From assembly GCA_963966185.1 (NCBI GenBank), contig CAWZYM010000094.1, positions 441,001-505,000 of the forward strand: 64,000 nt of DNA. The letters run 5' to 3'. This DNA is from Rhabditoides inermis. Its lineage: Eukaryota > Nematoda > Chromadorea > Rhabditida > Rhabditidae. Each line of letters starts with the position of its first letter. Positions within the stretch are counted from its first letter, which is position 1. The notes beneath the pieces were generated by a model, which saw only the letters and a list, made by a program, of their open reading frames with translations, was not told the DNA's origin and did no database searches. Of the stretch, positions 13,101 through 23,550 are shown piece by piece. The position numbers and the translations under genes are program-made.

Positions 13101-13493
13101 GCGAGGAGAGGGAGATTGCTCCCGCCGTCGAGAGCGAGGAGGTGGACAGCAAGGTGAGTGTCGAGAGCGAAGAGGAGAGAGAAAGAGAGAGTTGTGTCGA
13201 GTGAAATCATAGTAATGGGTTGCGAATTTCAGGAGTGCGCTGTGTGTCAGGAGAGGTTCGACGAGTACTTTGATGAGGATGCTGATGTGTGGAAGCTCAA
13301 GGACTGTGTTGTCGTGGGCAAGAAGGTGAGTAATGGGTGGAAGCGTGGAAGGAGAAATGTGTGGGAGCAGCATGTGACTGCCTGCTTTCAGACGTACCAC
13401 TCGGGTTGTGTGAACGACGCGTCGATGATGGACGAGTCGACGATGTCTGTGAAGGAGGAGCCGCGCGTCAAGGAAGAGATCCTCTCCATCTGA
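10104..13493 (+). CDS. pcf-11: PCF11, pre-mRNA cleavage complex II subunit
   Basis: PCF11 binds the RNA polymerase II C-terminal domain and couples 3' end cleavage to termination. The N-terminal CID is visible: VTLDELVNNHKTQINLLTIL, then YADAIVEVIKKQIL, then KLPIMYVADSIMKNV and GDEKMRQSLHKLRQTW. A charged, proline-rich linker follows. Two related blocks (IPANNRIIVDGKAHEVLYIG and IPRNVIIDGIPHLLAFGEKK) resemble repeated beta units. The C-terminus has paired zinc-binding regions: CPHCGLRM with HLDWH, and CAVCQERF, together with the conserved RQWYTPAKDWL. Start ATG 10104 precedes the first splice donor at 10145. The intron 11204-11720 is large and holds a SINE, a hairpin and possible polyadenylation signals. 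An AATAAA lies at 13656. Confidence 0.93.
11240..11278. other. perfect 11-bp hairpin in PCF11 intron
   Basis: AAACGAGCAGG at 11240-11250 pairs perfectly with CCTGCTCGTTT at 11268-11278 across a 17-base loop that contains TTAATAAAT. It lies 36 bases after the donor of the PCF11 intron 11204-11720. Confidence 0.7.
11359..11670 (+). mobile_element. tRNA-derived SINE in PCF11 intron
   Basis: The element starts with a 17-base unit (GCGCGGCGGTAGCGCAA) in three near copies, then TAGCGCAGTGGATGTG as a pol III A box and GGTTCGATGCC (11445-11455) as a B box at tRNA-like spacing. A GC-rich non-tRNA body follows, ending in an AT-rich tail around TAATAAATTTAATTTAATTTTTTT. The anticodon and acceptor stems are not those of a functional tRNA. 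It lies on the same strand as PCF11. Confidence 0.75.
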
Positions 13494-13655
13494 GCCTTCC
13501 GGCCACAACGTGAGCCCTCCCATCATGCCCCTTTCACGTTGTCACATTTGCAATATGCGGGTCACGACAGACCAATCTTAGTAATTGTTAAATATTTAGA
13601 AGAGTGTCGTCGTTTCTGTGTCTGTACCTTATATGTCCCCTTGTTTGAAAAGAGA

Positions 13656-13661
13656 AATAAA
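13656..13661 (+). terminator. AATAAA polyadenylation signal, PCF11
   Basis: A canonical hexamer lies 163 bases after the PCF11 stop. A second AATAAA lies near 13744, still upstream of GTF2H3. Confidence 0.6.
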
Positions 13662-13860
13662 AAGATTTATTACGTTGCTTATATATTTGTCGTTTGCTTT
13701 GTTTCTAACTACAAAAATGTGTTTGATGCTGTGTTATTTTGGGAATAAATATTTTTGGGACAATCTTGTGTTGTTGATGTGTTGATGGGGGATGCGCTGC
13801 AGTTGTTCGCTTCGATGCCTTGTGGATTGTAGTTGGGTTTGGTTGGGAATGCATGGTCAG

Positions 13861-14430
13861 ATGTCTTCGCTGTCCCTCGTAGTGGAGGGCAATGCGTGTT
13901 CGTGGGGCAGACTGGGGGTGCAGCACGGGAATGACGCGATGCGGGATGTGATGAGGTAGAAGAGGAAGGGAATGGGCGCATCCATCCATCTACTCGACAG
14001 GGCAGTCATCTCGTTCGCCAATGCGCACTTGTCCCTCTCGGCCGCCAACCGACTCCTGCTACTCGCGTTCGCCAAGGGATTGGAGAAGAAGGTGGGACGA
14101 GGAGAGGAGGAGTGGGAGAGTTGGGCTCATCAGATCCTGTACAACTCGCGTCGCTGTGGCTCGGCGGACGCGTCGGCGGAGATGATGTCCGCACTGCGAG
14201 CGGCGCTCACTCGCTCCATCGACCTGGCCGACGACACGAAGTCGACTCCGCTCGCCGCGTCGCTCGCACTCGCCATATGCCGTGAGTTGGGATGTCTCGC
14301 TCGAATGTTGCGTGCCCTAGACATGAAGCGCTCGCACGACGCCACCGTGCTGGCCGGCGACTCGTCCTCACCCGGCCGAATCGTCATCGTCTCCATGACC
14401 ACCGACTTTGCCAAGGAGCACGGTGAGTGA

Positions 14431-14468
<38 letters not shown>

Positions 14469-15065
14469 GCTTCGCAGGCATCCTGATGAACGTGTTCTTC
14501 TCGGCGCACGCGCACGGCGTCTGTGTGGACGTTGTGTGTCTGGGCGGCACGAGTCCGCTCCTCCAGCAGGCGGCTGATATCACAGGCGGGCTGTGCGTCG
14601 AGCTGGCGCGCCCGGCTGATATGATGCACAGCATGATGGTGCGTTCAAGATTGCTCCTTTGTTGTATTCTTGATATCGGTAATGAATCAATTCAATTCAA
14701 TGATGGTGGGTGGGGGGGGGGGGAGAGAGAAGGAATGAGAATCACAAACATTTTAGTACTTGAACATCAGCCCCTATGTTGTCAGATCATGATGGTGTAT
14801 GTAGGAGGGTGAATGCGAAATGTGTGAATGAAAAACAGGGTTATTGTCATTGGCATTTCATGACTCATCATTGTGGAACAACGCAGTAGTATGTTACTGC
14901 AGCCCCTCATTGGCATGCGATGACTCATCATTGTGTTGAAGACGTACGTGTTGGCGGGTCCGAGCTGCCGACCGGCGTGGCCGCAGCCCAAGCAGCAGGC
15001 CGTCGACTATAGGGCCGCGTGCGTCTGCCACGGCACACTGGTCGCCCAGGGATGGGTGAGTGCGG

Positions 15066-15109
<44 letters not shown>

Positions 15110-15293
15110 TCTCGTTTCAGGTGTGCAGCGTGTGCCTCTCCGTACTCTGTCAGTTTATGCCCATCTGCAGCGCGTGCGGGTGAGTGTCGCAGAGCGGTTA
15201 TCTGGTCCAATCGATTCCAATCGATATTTCAGCGCCATCTTTAAGATTTCCGGTCTGCCGCGCAAGAACAGGAAGAGGAAGAAGGACGAGTGA
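13861..15293 (+). CDS. gtf-2H3: TFIIH core subunit p34/GTF2H3 (Tfb4)
   Basis: This is a subunit of the TFIIH core, used in transcription initiation and nucleotide excision repair. The N-terminus (MSSLSLVVEGNACSWGRLG) begins a vWA-like fold. After a 45-base intron (13956-14000) it continues AVISFANAHLSLSAANRLLL, then SPLLQQAADITGGLCVEL, the hallmark p34 motif. The C-terminal zinc module is VDYRAACVCHGTL, CSVCLSVLCQFMPICSACG, and a lysine-rich tail follows. An ATG at 13975 lies inside the tiny intron and gives a misleading longer frame (MGASIHLLD...); the spliced reading matches the family better. The start directly follows GGTCAG. It lies 368 bases after PCF11 on the same strand, so it may share an operon. 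A GTF2H3 intron near 14650-14935 contains repeated TGACTCA sites. Confidence 0.92.
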
Positions 15294-15458
15294 TGTGGGG
15301 ATATCTCGCGATTGTTATGTTTACATATTTGTTGTGGCACTGTAAACAATACGGTGCAGGTGAATATCGTTTATACCGGTCTCTCTCGTTTCACGCGTGT
15401 CAGCTGTTGTGTGGTGATTGTTGTATATTCGCACGTTGGGGTAAAGCGATCTTGCTGT

Positions 15459-17653
15459 TCACTGTGTCTTCTTGTGTCGAATGGCGTTGAAGAGTCGCCA
15501 GCGCTGCCACGCGCATACCGCGAACGCAATGTTTACCGCGTAGATGCTGCAAGAAGGGATTGGGGGACCACCCACGAAGCGGACCACCCACTGCGCTCTC
15601 ACCTGTAACACACCAGACACACGGTGCGCATTCCAATGAGAACGGAGAATAGGTAGACGTTCATGACATTGAGTAGCGCAGCGGCGACGAGATTGACGAC
15701 GAGGACCGGTTTAGTGACCGTCGATTGGATTGCCGCCAGAAGAGAGTAGCCGATCAGACCGTATAGTGCGTTGGGCTGGCAATGACGTAAGGTGACGTAC
15801 GATTACGGTGAGTACCTGATTGAGCGGATGCGCATCGCCGAGCCACGGACCGATGAGGCCGAGTCCGCGCGCGTACGGCGAGCTGAGCACCTGTGGGACG
15901 GTTGGATGAGAATAGGGGGTGGGTGGGACTCACGGCGGTGCAGCTGATCACTGACGAGATGTCGCACGCGGCCGCGTAGTTGGGGTTGGCCGCGAACCGC
16001 ACCTATGAAATTGACATAATAGTGACAGCGATAGTAGGAAGGAAGTGCATATGTCGGAAACTGCTACTCACACAGCAGCTGCATGAAAAGATGAGCGTGC
16101 TTTTCGCAGTTCATGTGCACTTCCTGTATACCACACCGTCTCTGTAAGAATCGGACGAGGTGGTTACTAGGAGCTATGCCGGCGCATACAAGGATTATCA
16201 AAGGTCCTCTACAAGATGTATAGGGTCGTTTTTGTCAAATATGCGAATTTGGCCCATTAAAGGACCACTACCTCAAATCGGTCAATTTTTTGCCAAAACA
16301 TTTCAAATAAGAGCTCGTTCGATTCCTTATCAGATTCTGAGAACTTTTTCACATAAAATGTTTTTTCGAAAAAAATAAGTTCAAAAAAGTTATGATCAAA
16401 AAATTGAAAAATTTGCATATTTTCGATTTTTTGAAAATGTTGCTGACCTGAGAAGCAAGAATAATTAGCACCATTTGAAAGAGCGTGTTTTGTTTGGTCT
16501 ACATGATTTTTATGAAGAAAATCAATCCTGACATCATCGGCCATTCAGACGGTTGAAAGTGGTCCGGAAAGCGATTATTCGGCATTTTTCGATTTTTCGC
16601 CCTGTGTCACTGCGAAGAAGCAAAAAACAAATACACCATAATAATTTACGCACTTTGTTTAATATATGGACGTGTTTTCATGAAAATCTATCATGACATC
16701 ATCGGCCATTCAGACGGTTGAAAGTGGTCCGAACATCGATTATTCGGCATTTTTCGATTTTTCTCCCTGTGTCACTGCGAAGAAGCAAAAAGCAAACACA
16801 CCATGGAAATCTACGCAATTTGTTTAGTATATGGACGTGTTTTCATGAAAATCTATCATGACGTCATCTGCCATCAGACGGTTGAAAGTGGTCCGGACAA
16901 GTTTGCAGGCATGGCAGATGACAGATGACGTCATGATAGATTTTCATGAAAACACGTCCATAAACTAAACAAAGTGCGTAGATTATCATGATGTATTTGC
17001 TTTTTGCTACTTCGCAGTGACACAGGGCGAAAAATCGAAAAATGCCGAATAATCGCTTTCCGGACCACTTTCAACCGTCTGAATGGCCGATGATGTCAGG
17101 ATTGATTTTCTTCATAAAAATCATGTAGACCAAACAAAACACGCTCTTTCAAATGGTGCTAATTATTCTTGCTTGTCAGGTAAGCAACATTTTCAAAAAA
17201 AAATCGAAAATATGCAAATTTTTCAATTTTTTGATCATAACTTTTTTGAACTTATTTTTTTCGAAAAACATTTTATGTGAAAAAGTTCTCAGAATCTGAT
17301 AAGGAATCGAACGAGCTCTTATTTAGAGTGTTTTGGCAAAAATTGACCGATTTGAGGTAGTGGTCCTTTAATGGACCAAATTTGCATATTTGACAAAAAT
17401 GACCCTATACATCTTGTAGAGGACCTTTGATAACTTCTGTATGCGCCGGCATAGCTCCTAGTAACCACATGCCCAAAAAGTGTCCGATTCTTACAGAGAC
17501 GGTGTGATACTATCGGCATCGGTGACAGCGCGCGGTTCGACCCACCTCGATGTAGAGTGCGTAGACGGAGACGGCGAATCCTATTGAAAGAGCGATGAGC
17601 GCCCGCCGGCCGAGCGAGTGCAACTGCTGCACCTGCGTACGCACCACACCCAT
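15459..17653 (-). CDS. VKORC1-like vitamin K epoxide reductase (complete copy)
   Basis: VKORC1 family enzymes are ER-membrane thiol-disulfide oxidoreductases that reduce vitamin K epoxide or quinone. Five exons (17546-17653, 15934-16002, 15816-15890, 15603-15775, 15459-15546) join in frame to 170 residues, the family length. Visible features are the loop cysteine pair ACDISSVISC, the Asn-containing HPLNQPNALYG segment, three or four hydrophobic helices, and the active-site CLVC followed by YSIYAVN. Intron 1 (about 1.5 kb) houses a 100-base inverted-repeat element and the foldback element. The gene is head-to-head with VPS33 copy 2 (163 bases between start codons). It converges on GTF2H3 with 165 bases between stops. 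Confidence 0.88.
16029..16131. mobile_element. miniature inverted-repeat element in VKORC1 intron
   Basis: The left end ATAGTAGGAAGGAAGTGCAT and the reverse complement of the right end, ATACAGGAAGTGCACATG, resemble each other and the termini of the element at 21605-22192. The total is about 100 bases, so it is probably a deletion derivative of the same family. It abuts the foldback element. Confidence 0.55.
16133..17509. mobile_element. long foldback element, copy 2 (complete)
   Basis: The complete element begins CACACCGTCTCTGTAAGAAT and ends with its reverse complement near 17509. Arms of about 680 bases meet near 16900. The left arm carries roughly 166-base tandem units near 16535, 16700 and 16865, and the right arm has fewer. 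No transposase frame is present; the open frames at 16257-16544 and 17083-17280 are the same arm sequence in opposite orientations. A clear target-site duplication was not found. Confidence 0.8.
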
Positions 17654-17815
17654 CTTCGACGAGCTCTGACCTCGCGCCCGTACCGCCGCCGCCGCATCTC
17701 GTTGTGCGCTTGTCGCGATTTGTCACCAGCACCCGTCGCGCGCACTACGCGTTGTTTGTGTTGTTTTCGGGCATAGACGTTCGAGTTTAGCAGGTTGTAG
17801 GGTTGTTTCACGCGG

Positions 17816-18958
17816 ATGGCTCGCACAGCCGCGTCGACCGCGCAACCGGCGAGTCCGCTCGCCGAGGATGGATCCACACAGGTGGGATGGGGTATGTGTA
17901 TTGATTGATGGCATACTCAGACAGCAAGGGATTGATTGTTTTGTTGTAGGAGGTTGATTTATTTATTGATTGATTGATTGACTGATTGTTTGATTGTCAG
18001 GAGGTGTCGCTGGTGACGGACTGGCAGCGTCGCATCCTCTTCGACGCGCTCGATCAGCTGGAGGGCGAGAAGCACATCGTCTGGGACCGCAGCCTCATGC
18101 ACCGCGTCAACGTGGTGAGTGGGTGGTGGTGGTGGAGGGGTATCGATTGATTAGTATTGATTGATTGTTATCGATTGATTGTTATCGATTGCTTGTAGCT
18201 GGCGGGTACGTCGGCGCTGCGGCAGCACGGCGTGACGAAGAACACGGCGCTGGATCAGCTGGCGGCGAGCGAGCCGCAGCACGCGCACACTCTCTTCCTA
18301 CTCGCGCCGACCGTAGACGCCGTGCATAAGTTGGCCGCCTATGTCAAGGCGGTCAATGATGAGGTGGGAGGGGGGGGGGAGAGACGGGCATGTTTTTTTT
18401 TTGAATGGGCGGTTTGAGAGATTGGGATGCAGTAGCGGGCATGTATTGAAGGTGTTGTTTCGACATGTGTGTATTTTGTGGCGGGTGTTCACGAAACGCC
18501 ATCTTGATTGACTTTGACTGTTGACCTTGTGTTCAGTCATCTCTGTACCACGTCTACTTCCTCCCCGAAGCGTGGTACGTGGCGAGGGAGCGGTTGCGGG
18601 AGGACGCCGCCCTGTCGGCGAGGCTCGAGTCGGTACAGGTAGGCGCTCACCTGGTTTATCTGGGAAAAATATGGCGGTGTGAGAAACGGTTCTGTATATA
18701 GCCGTTTTTATGGCAATTATAAATAATAAAGAGAGAAAGAGGGAGAAATAGTGCATTTTTGTCTTTGAGGAGCTGCCGCTGTGGTGGCTGCCGCGCGCGG
18801 GCGACGCTCTCTCGCTGGCCGCGCCGAGACTCGCGAGCCGACTGCTCCTCAACGGAGACTGGACAGAGCTGCACAGGTAGGAAGGAGAAGGGGATGAGAA
18901 AGAGAGGGAGGGAGGGAGAGGGAAGGAGAGGTGAGAGAGAGAGAGGGAGGGAAGGAGA

Positions 18959-18996
<38 letters not shown>

Positions 18997-19270
18997 AGAG
19001 GTGAGAGAGGGAGAGAGAGAGAAGGAGAGGTGAGAGAGTGAGAGAGAGAGAAGGAGAGGTGAGAGAGGGAGAGAGAGAGAGAGAAGTGCCGTTGCAGGTG
19101 TGCTCGCGCCCTTCACGCCCTCATGTCGCAGTGTCCGCACGTCCCTCCCATCCACACCAAGGGCAACTGGTCCCGCGACGTCGCCAGCATGATAGGGAAA
19201 ATGCGCGCCAATGAGGAGGTGGGGGAGACGAGCGCTCTCTCTCTCTCTCTCTTTCTCTCTTTCTCTCTCT

Positions 19271-19303
<33 letters not shown>

Positions 19304-19620
19304 GACACTCATTTTGCTGTCCACATCTTCGCTCTCGACGGCAGGAGTCATCGAGAACGGCTTCTTTCATTTCGCGCCTGTTCCTTCCTCTATGACATGG
19401 TCAATCGAAAGAAGATGCATTCACCGTCGCCTGTTTAGCCGGTCTCGGCTGGCGGTGGCTGGCTGCGCATCAATCGCCTGGTGATCATGGATCGATGGCT
19501 CGACCCGCTCACGCCCCTCCTCACACAGCTCACCTACAGTGGTCTGATAGATGAGTGCTTCGGCATAGGCATGGTCGGGTCGATTAAGGTGGGGAGAGAG
19601 AGGGGGGAGAGGGAGAGGAA

Positions 19621-19673
<53 letters not shown>

Positions 19674-20627
19674 CTCCAGGTGAGCGAGCAGGAGTGGGAG
19701 GAGAGCGGCGACGCGCCCGACCAGCTCAAGGAGATCCACCTCAACGACGAGCTCTCGCACCGGCTCAAGGTACAGTGCATAGGATTCCAGCAAATCTGCG
19801 GACAACACGAAACTGTCCCTTATTTTGTCAGTCCCGGATTCTACTTCCCTGCCAACACACTATGGGGGTATCACACTGTCGTTGTGGTGTTGATAGAAAG
19901 GGATTTCGAACTGGGATTTTCCAGCACACGCACATTGACGCGATCGGTGGAGAGCTGGGCGCGATCCTCGCCGAGATTCGACACGACGAGTCGGTGGGTA
20001 CCTGTGCTGTATTTTTTTGTCAGTTTCTTGAAAATACTCCCTCCGAAACACTTCGGTATTGTCTTCGTAATTGCTTTCAAATGTACCTTTTTCCTCTGCC
20101 TGACTAATCCCTCGGTTGCAGTTCGACAAGGAGAAGATGTCGGTGGCCGAGTACCAGCTGCTGGTGAAGCGGATGCCGTGGATCCTGAAAAGGAAGAAGC
20201 TCGCCGCCACTCACCTGAGACTGGCCGAGCTGTGCCGCGCCCGCCTCTTCCACTCACTCATAGACACTGTGCGCGTCGAGAAGGGTGGGTGCGGACAAGT
20301 CTCCATCCTGATTCTGGCATATGGAAGAGAAAGAGAGATGAGAGAGAGAGAGAGAGAGACAAGAGATGAGACGAGAGAAAGAGAGAGAGATACGAGACGA
20401 GAGATAGATAGAGAAAGTTGGGACGCTCCCCCTTGCAGAGCTGCTCGAGTCCCCGGACGGCGACCGCGCGCACCCGCACATCGAGGAGTGTGTGTCGGAG
20501 GCGCGCCAGCTCAACTCTGTCCTCCGCCTCATCGGCATACAGTCACTCACCGCCGGCGGACTCAAGCCGGCCGTGCTGCAGCACTACCGGAGGCTCATCA
20601 TGCTGGTGCGAGCAGTTGCATCTCCCT

Positions 20628-20658
<31 letters not shown>

Positions 20659-21631
20659 CCCCCCTCCTCTCCTTTTCTCTCTCCTCACTTTGAAATGCGT
20701 ACAATTCGCTTGCAGTCGTACGGTGTGGAGGCGCTGAGTCGCTTGCTCAAGCTACAGAAGACGGGTGTGGTGCGGGAGAGGAGCGAGCGGGCCAGGTGCG
20801 AGACAATTCATTCGAGAAGATTCATTTCTCAACTCGCCTTTGCAGATTCGCCGGCGAGTACAGCCCGCCGCTGCTGTTCCAGCAGCAGTGCAAGGCCTAC
20901 CGCCTCCTGCCCGATGACGTCAGCATGACTGTGAGTGATAGTTGTTCGTATTCGCATGATACTTACTACGCCGCACTGTCCTTTCCAGTGGAGAATGGGA
21001 GTCGTTTGTTGACACCATGTCGCACACAGTGACGTCATACATGGTCTCACGACTCACGATGCACCATTCAGCACCCGTCGGACGCGGCGTACGCGTACAG
21101 TGGCTACGCGCCGCTGCTGGTGCGGATGGTGGAGGAGGGCGACAAGCTGCGGTGGGCGGGATGGAACACGCAGCAGGGAGACGGCACACACGGTGAGGGG
21201 GGAGGGGCTGGTGGTAGGGTTCCAGGGCAGTATGCTCCCGACACACATTGAGAAACGCTCACCTATTGCTCAGTTGCTTGCGATTTCCTTCCAAACGAAT
21301 ATCTTCGAATAGCGGCATAGCGTTTTCCGGAGAGGCTGGCCGCTCGCAAAACATTTCGGAATTGTCTTTCGAATCGCCCTCACATTACTACCGAATATCG
21401 ACTTGCTTTTGGAACTCCCTCGAACACTTCGGAAAACACGGAATTGCTTCCGAAGAGACTGACTTGCTTGCAGCCGGGGACGGAGACACGGCGCTGTTCA
21501 TCGTGGGCGGGGCGACGCGGGCCGAGCTGGCCGCCCTCCGCCTCCTGCCCCGCGTGAGCCTCGTCTCCGCCAGCGCCATCCTCACAGGCGACTTCCTCCT
21601 CGAGATAGGAGGAAGGAAGTGCACATGGTAG
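17816..21631 (+). CDS. vps-33: VPS33, copy 2 with transposon-altered C-terminus
   Basis: This has the same 15-exon architecture and nearly the same protein as the copy at 1632-5466, with all SM-family landmarks kept. The last exon is interrupted: after ASAILTGDFLL the original DNFTPI tail is replaced by EIGGRKCTW and a stop at 21629-21631 supplied by the left end of an inserted inverted-repeat element. The original tail and stop survive downstream at about 22197-22220. Only six residues are lost, so the protein may still fold. Exon 9 has a single acceptor here. A frameshift elsewhere was not seen, and whether it is expressed is unknown. Confidence 0.85.
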
Positions 21632-22192
21632 AAGCTGCTCCGGAAGGAGCTACACTACTATGGGAAGGAGTTGCACTTGAACTATTTCAGTAGTGTCGAA
21701 ACATAGCATACGTATGCATATCTTATCTCTATGATGTATTGTATGTTAACATTATCATATACAAGGAAGTTCTAATACAACAGTCTTCTAAAAATGCATA
21801 TTGAGATATAGATTTTATGCCAGTAGACATAGGGGTGTAGGCGCGGAAACAGTACATTGATCAGCCTACATTAGTAGTGCGAGGTGTCTTTGGCATGTAT
21901 TACAGTATCATAAGTTGTATGATCTTTGTTCGTACCAGAAAAGTGCATTAATCCCCGATATGAGCTAAACATCAGATCACTAGTAAATGAAGTTCTCCGG
22001 CTGGTACTGTTTCATGCTACTCTATTCGATCCAATACGGTCGAAAACACCCTTCTGTGTCAAACATTGTGCAAAATGCCATTCTTTTACTAAACTGGTCA
22101 ACGTGCAACTCCTTCCTCATGCGGTGCAACACCGGCAAAAGCAGCTCCTTCCTAGCCCAGCAGCTTCTACCATGTGCACTCCCTTCCTACTA
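21605..22192. mobile_element. non-autonomous TIR transposon inserted in VPS33 last exon
   Basis: The left terminus ATAGGAGGAAGGAAGTGCAC (continuing ATGGTAGAAGCTGCT) matches the reverse complement of the right terminus, ATAGTAGGAAGGGAGTGCAC (same continuation), over about 35 bases. CCTCCTCGA occurs immediately before and immediately after the element but once in copy 1, so it is a 9-base target-site duplication. The roughly 590-base interior has no transposase frame. A 9-base duplication suggests a Mutator-like relation (inference). Confidence 0.85.
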
Positions 22193-22337
22193 TCCTCCTC
22201 GACAACTTCACGCCCATCTGAGAGTGTATACGATCTTTTGTAGAGTAGACAGGCTCGCGAGATCACTGGGTTGTCATTGTGATATGTTCTGTAAATTATG
22301 CAAATATTTTTGAGTATAAAAAAGTTTTACGGTGTGA

Positions 22338-22755
22338 CTAGAGGTGTGCACGATTAATCGAATACGAATAAAATCCGAATAATTATTCGATTAATCGATT
22401 AATCGAACAATTTTTATTCGTTGTTCGAGATCTGACGATTAATCGAATAATATTCGAATAAAATATTTGTTCGATTAATCGATCGAATAACATTTATTCG
22501 TTATTCGTCTTCAAAGTTCGATTATTTGAATAATTGTCCACCAAAACACATGATATACTCCAAATTACCGTCATTTTGTGCTTATTCGAGAAGAAATATT
22601 CAGTCGATTAATCGAATAATCGAATAATTTTTAATCGTTATACGAGTGCTGACAATTAATCGAATAATATTCGAATAATCGAACTCGACGATTAATCGAA
22701 CGAATAAAAATTATTCGTTATTCGTCCAAAAAAAATTATTCGCCCAACTCTAGGT
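22338..22755. mobile_element. hAT-like MITE rich in TTCGATTAATCGAA
   Basis: This insertion is absent from copy 1. Its ends read CTAGAGGTGTGC and, as reverse complement, CTAGAGTTGGGC, like hAT terminal repeats. It is flanked by GGTGTGAC on the left and GGTATGAC on the right, an 8-base duplication with one difference, as for hAT elements. The interior is made of overlapping palindromes ATTCGATTAATCGAAT and is non-coding. Confidence 0.75.
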
Positions 22756-23344
22756 ATGACCTTCTGTGAAACTTTATTCCGGATCGCTCAAGATGGCGCG
22801 AGTTACATCTGCCTCCACCTCCAGTGCATAGTAACATGTCTGGGAAAAGATGAGATAGAATCTGTCCAGTGTTCATTCACGTCACACTAAGCAAACCTCA
22901 GATGAGAGGCGGCCGTCGATGGCCGCTCTCGAGGTATCTATCGTGTCAGTTGACAGTGGCGAACGGAAAAGCGGCTGTGAAGAGCATCGGTGAGTCAGTG
23001 TCGCTTTGCTCCATCCCTCGTTGCACAGGGAACTGCTGTGAGAACAGTTTCGGAGAAAGAATGATGTTCTTATCATATCATCAGATGTCTTCTTGACGCG
23101 CTTCTCCAACGCCAGTCTTTCTCCAGCGATCGCCTACAAGACCCTTTTCGGCAAAAAATTAAAATTATTTTGTTTCCTGAGCTCATTGAACCGAATGAAA
23201 CAATGGAAATTCTCATTTATCTGCGGCCTACACCCCTGAATCGTTGATGACAATGAGTATGAATACCAATCGACTATGAAACTCTCGGCTTCGCGATCGG
23301 TCGTTGAAGCCCAGTTCTTGAAACTTTCTCAGAAGCCGCAAGCA

Positions 23345-23470
23345 TGGAATGACAAGCACAGCCAACAATACGTACGTATTCACGGGACCACCGAAATCCG
23401 TATTGTTGGAACTCGCCGTAGGCGTAGTATTACTGTACTTTATCGTAACGTTACCGTACTATCGTAACGT
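23345..23470. repeat. dispersed ~125-bp repeat, copy 2
   Basis: Same family as 5935-6060, carried along by the segmental duplication. The CGTAACGTTACCGTA unit is duplicated once more here than in copy 1. Confidence 0.75.
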
Positions 23471-23550
23471 TACCGTACTATGTGCTCATATAACGACTCG
23501 AGATAAAAAAAAAACTTGAATTCTATTCAACAATGAAAAGCTCTAAATAA

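Larger units (their letters stand above)
16185..23550. repeat. segmental duplication, copy 2
   Basis: This is the second copy of 1-6127. It is about 1.2 kb longer because of an inverted-repeat element in the VPS33 last exon (21605-22192), a hAT-like element (22338-22755) and about 230 extra bases at 22818-23050 that copy 1 lacks. Confidence 0.9.

Noticed and set aside
13975..14430. 152-residue open frame as the GTF2H3 start (MGASIHLLDRAV)
   Set aside because: The ATG lies in a 45-base intron. The spliced version with exon 13861-13955 matches the family N-terminus.
22869..23109. Overlapping 75-residue frames in the extra segment of copy 2
   Set aside because: Neither strand shows a known domain. 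The segment is either a copy-2 insertion or a copy-1 deletion.
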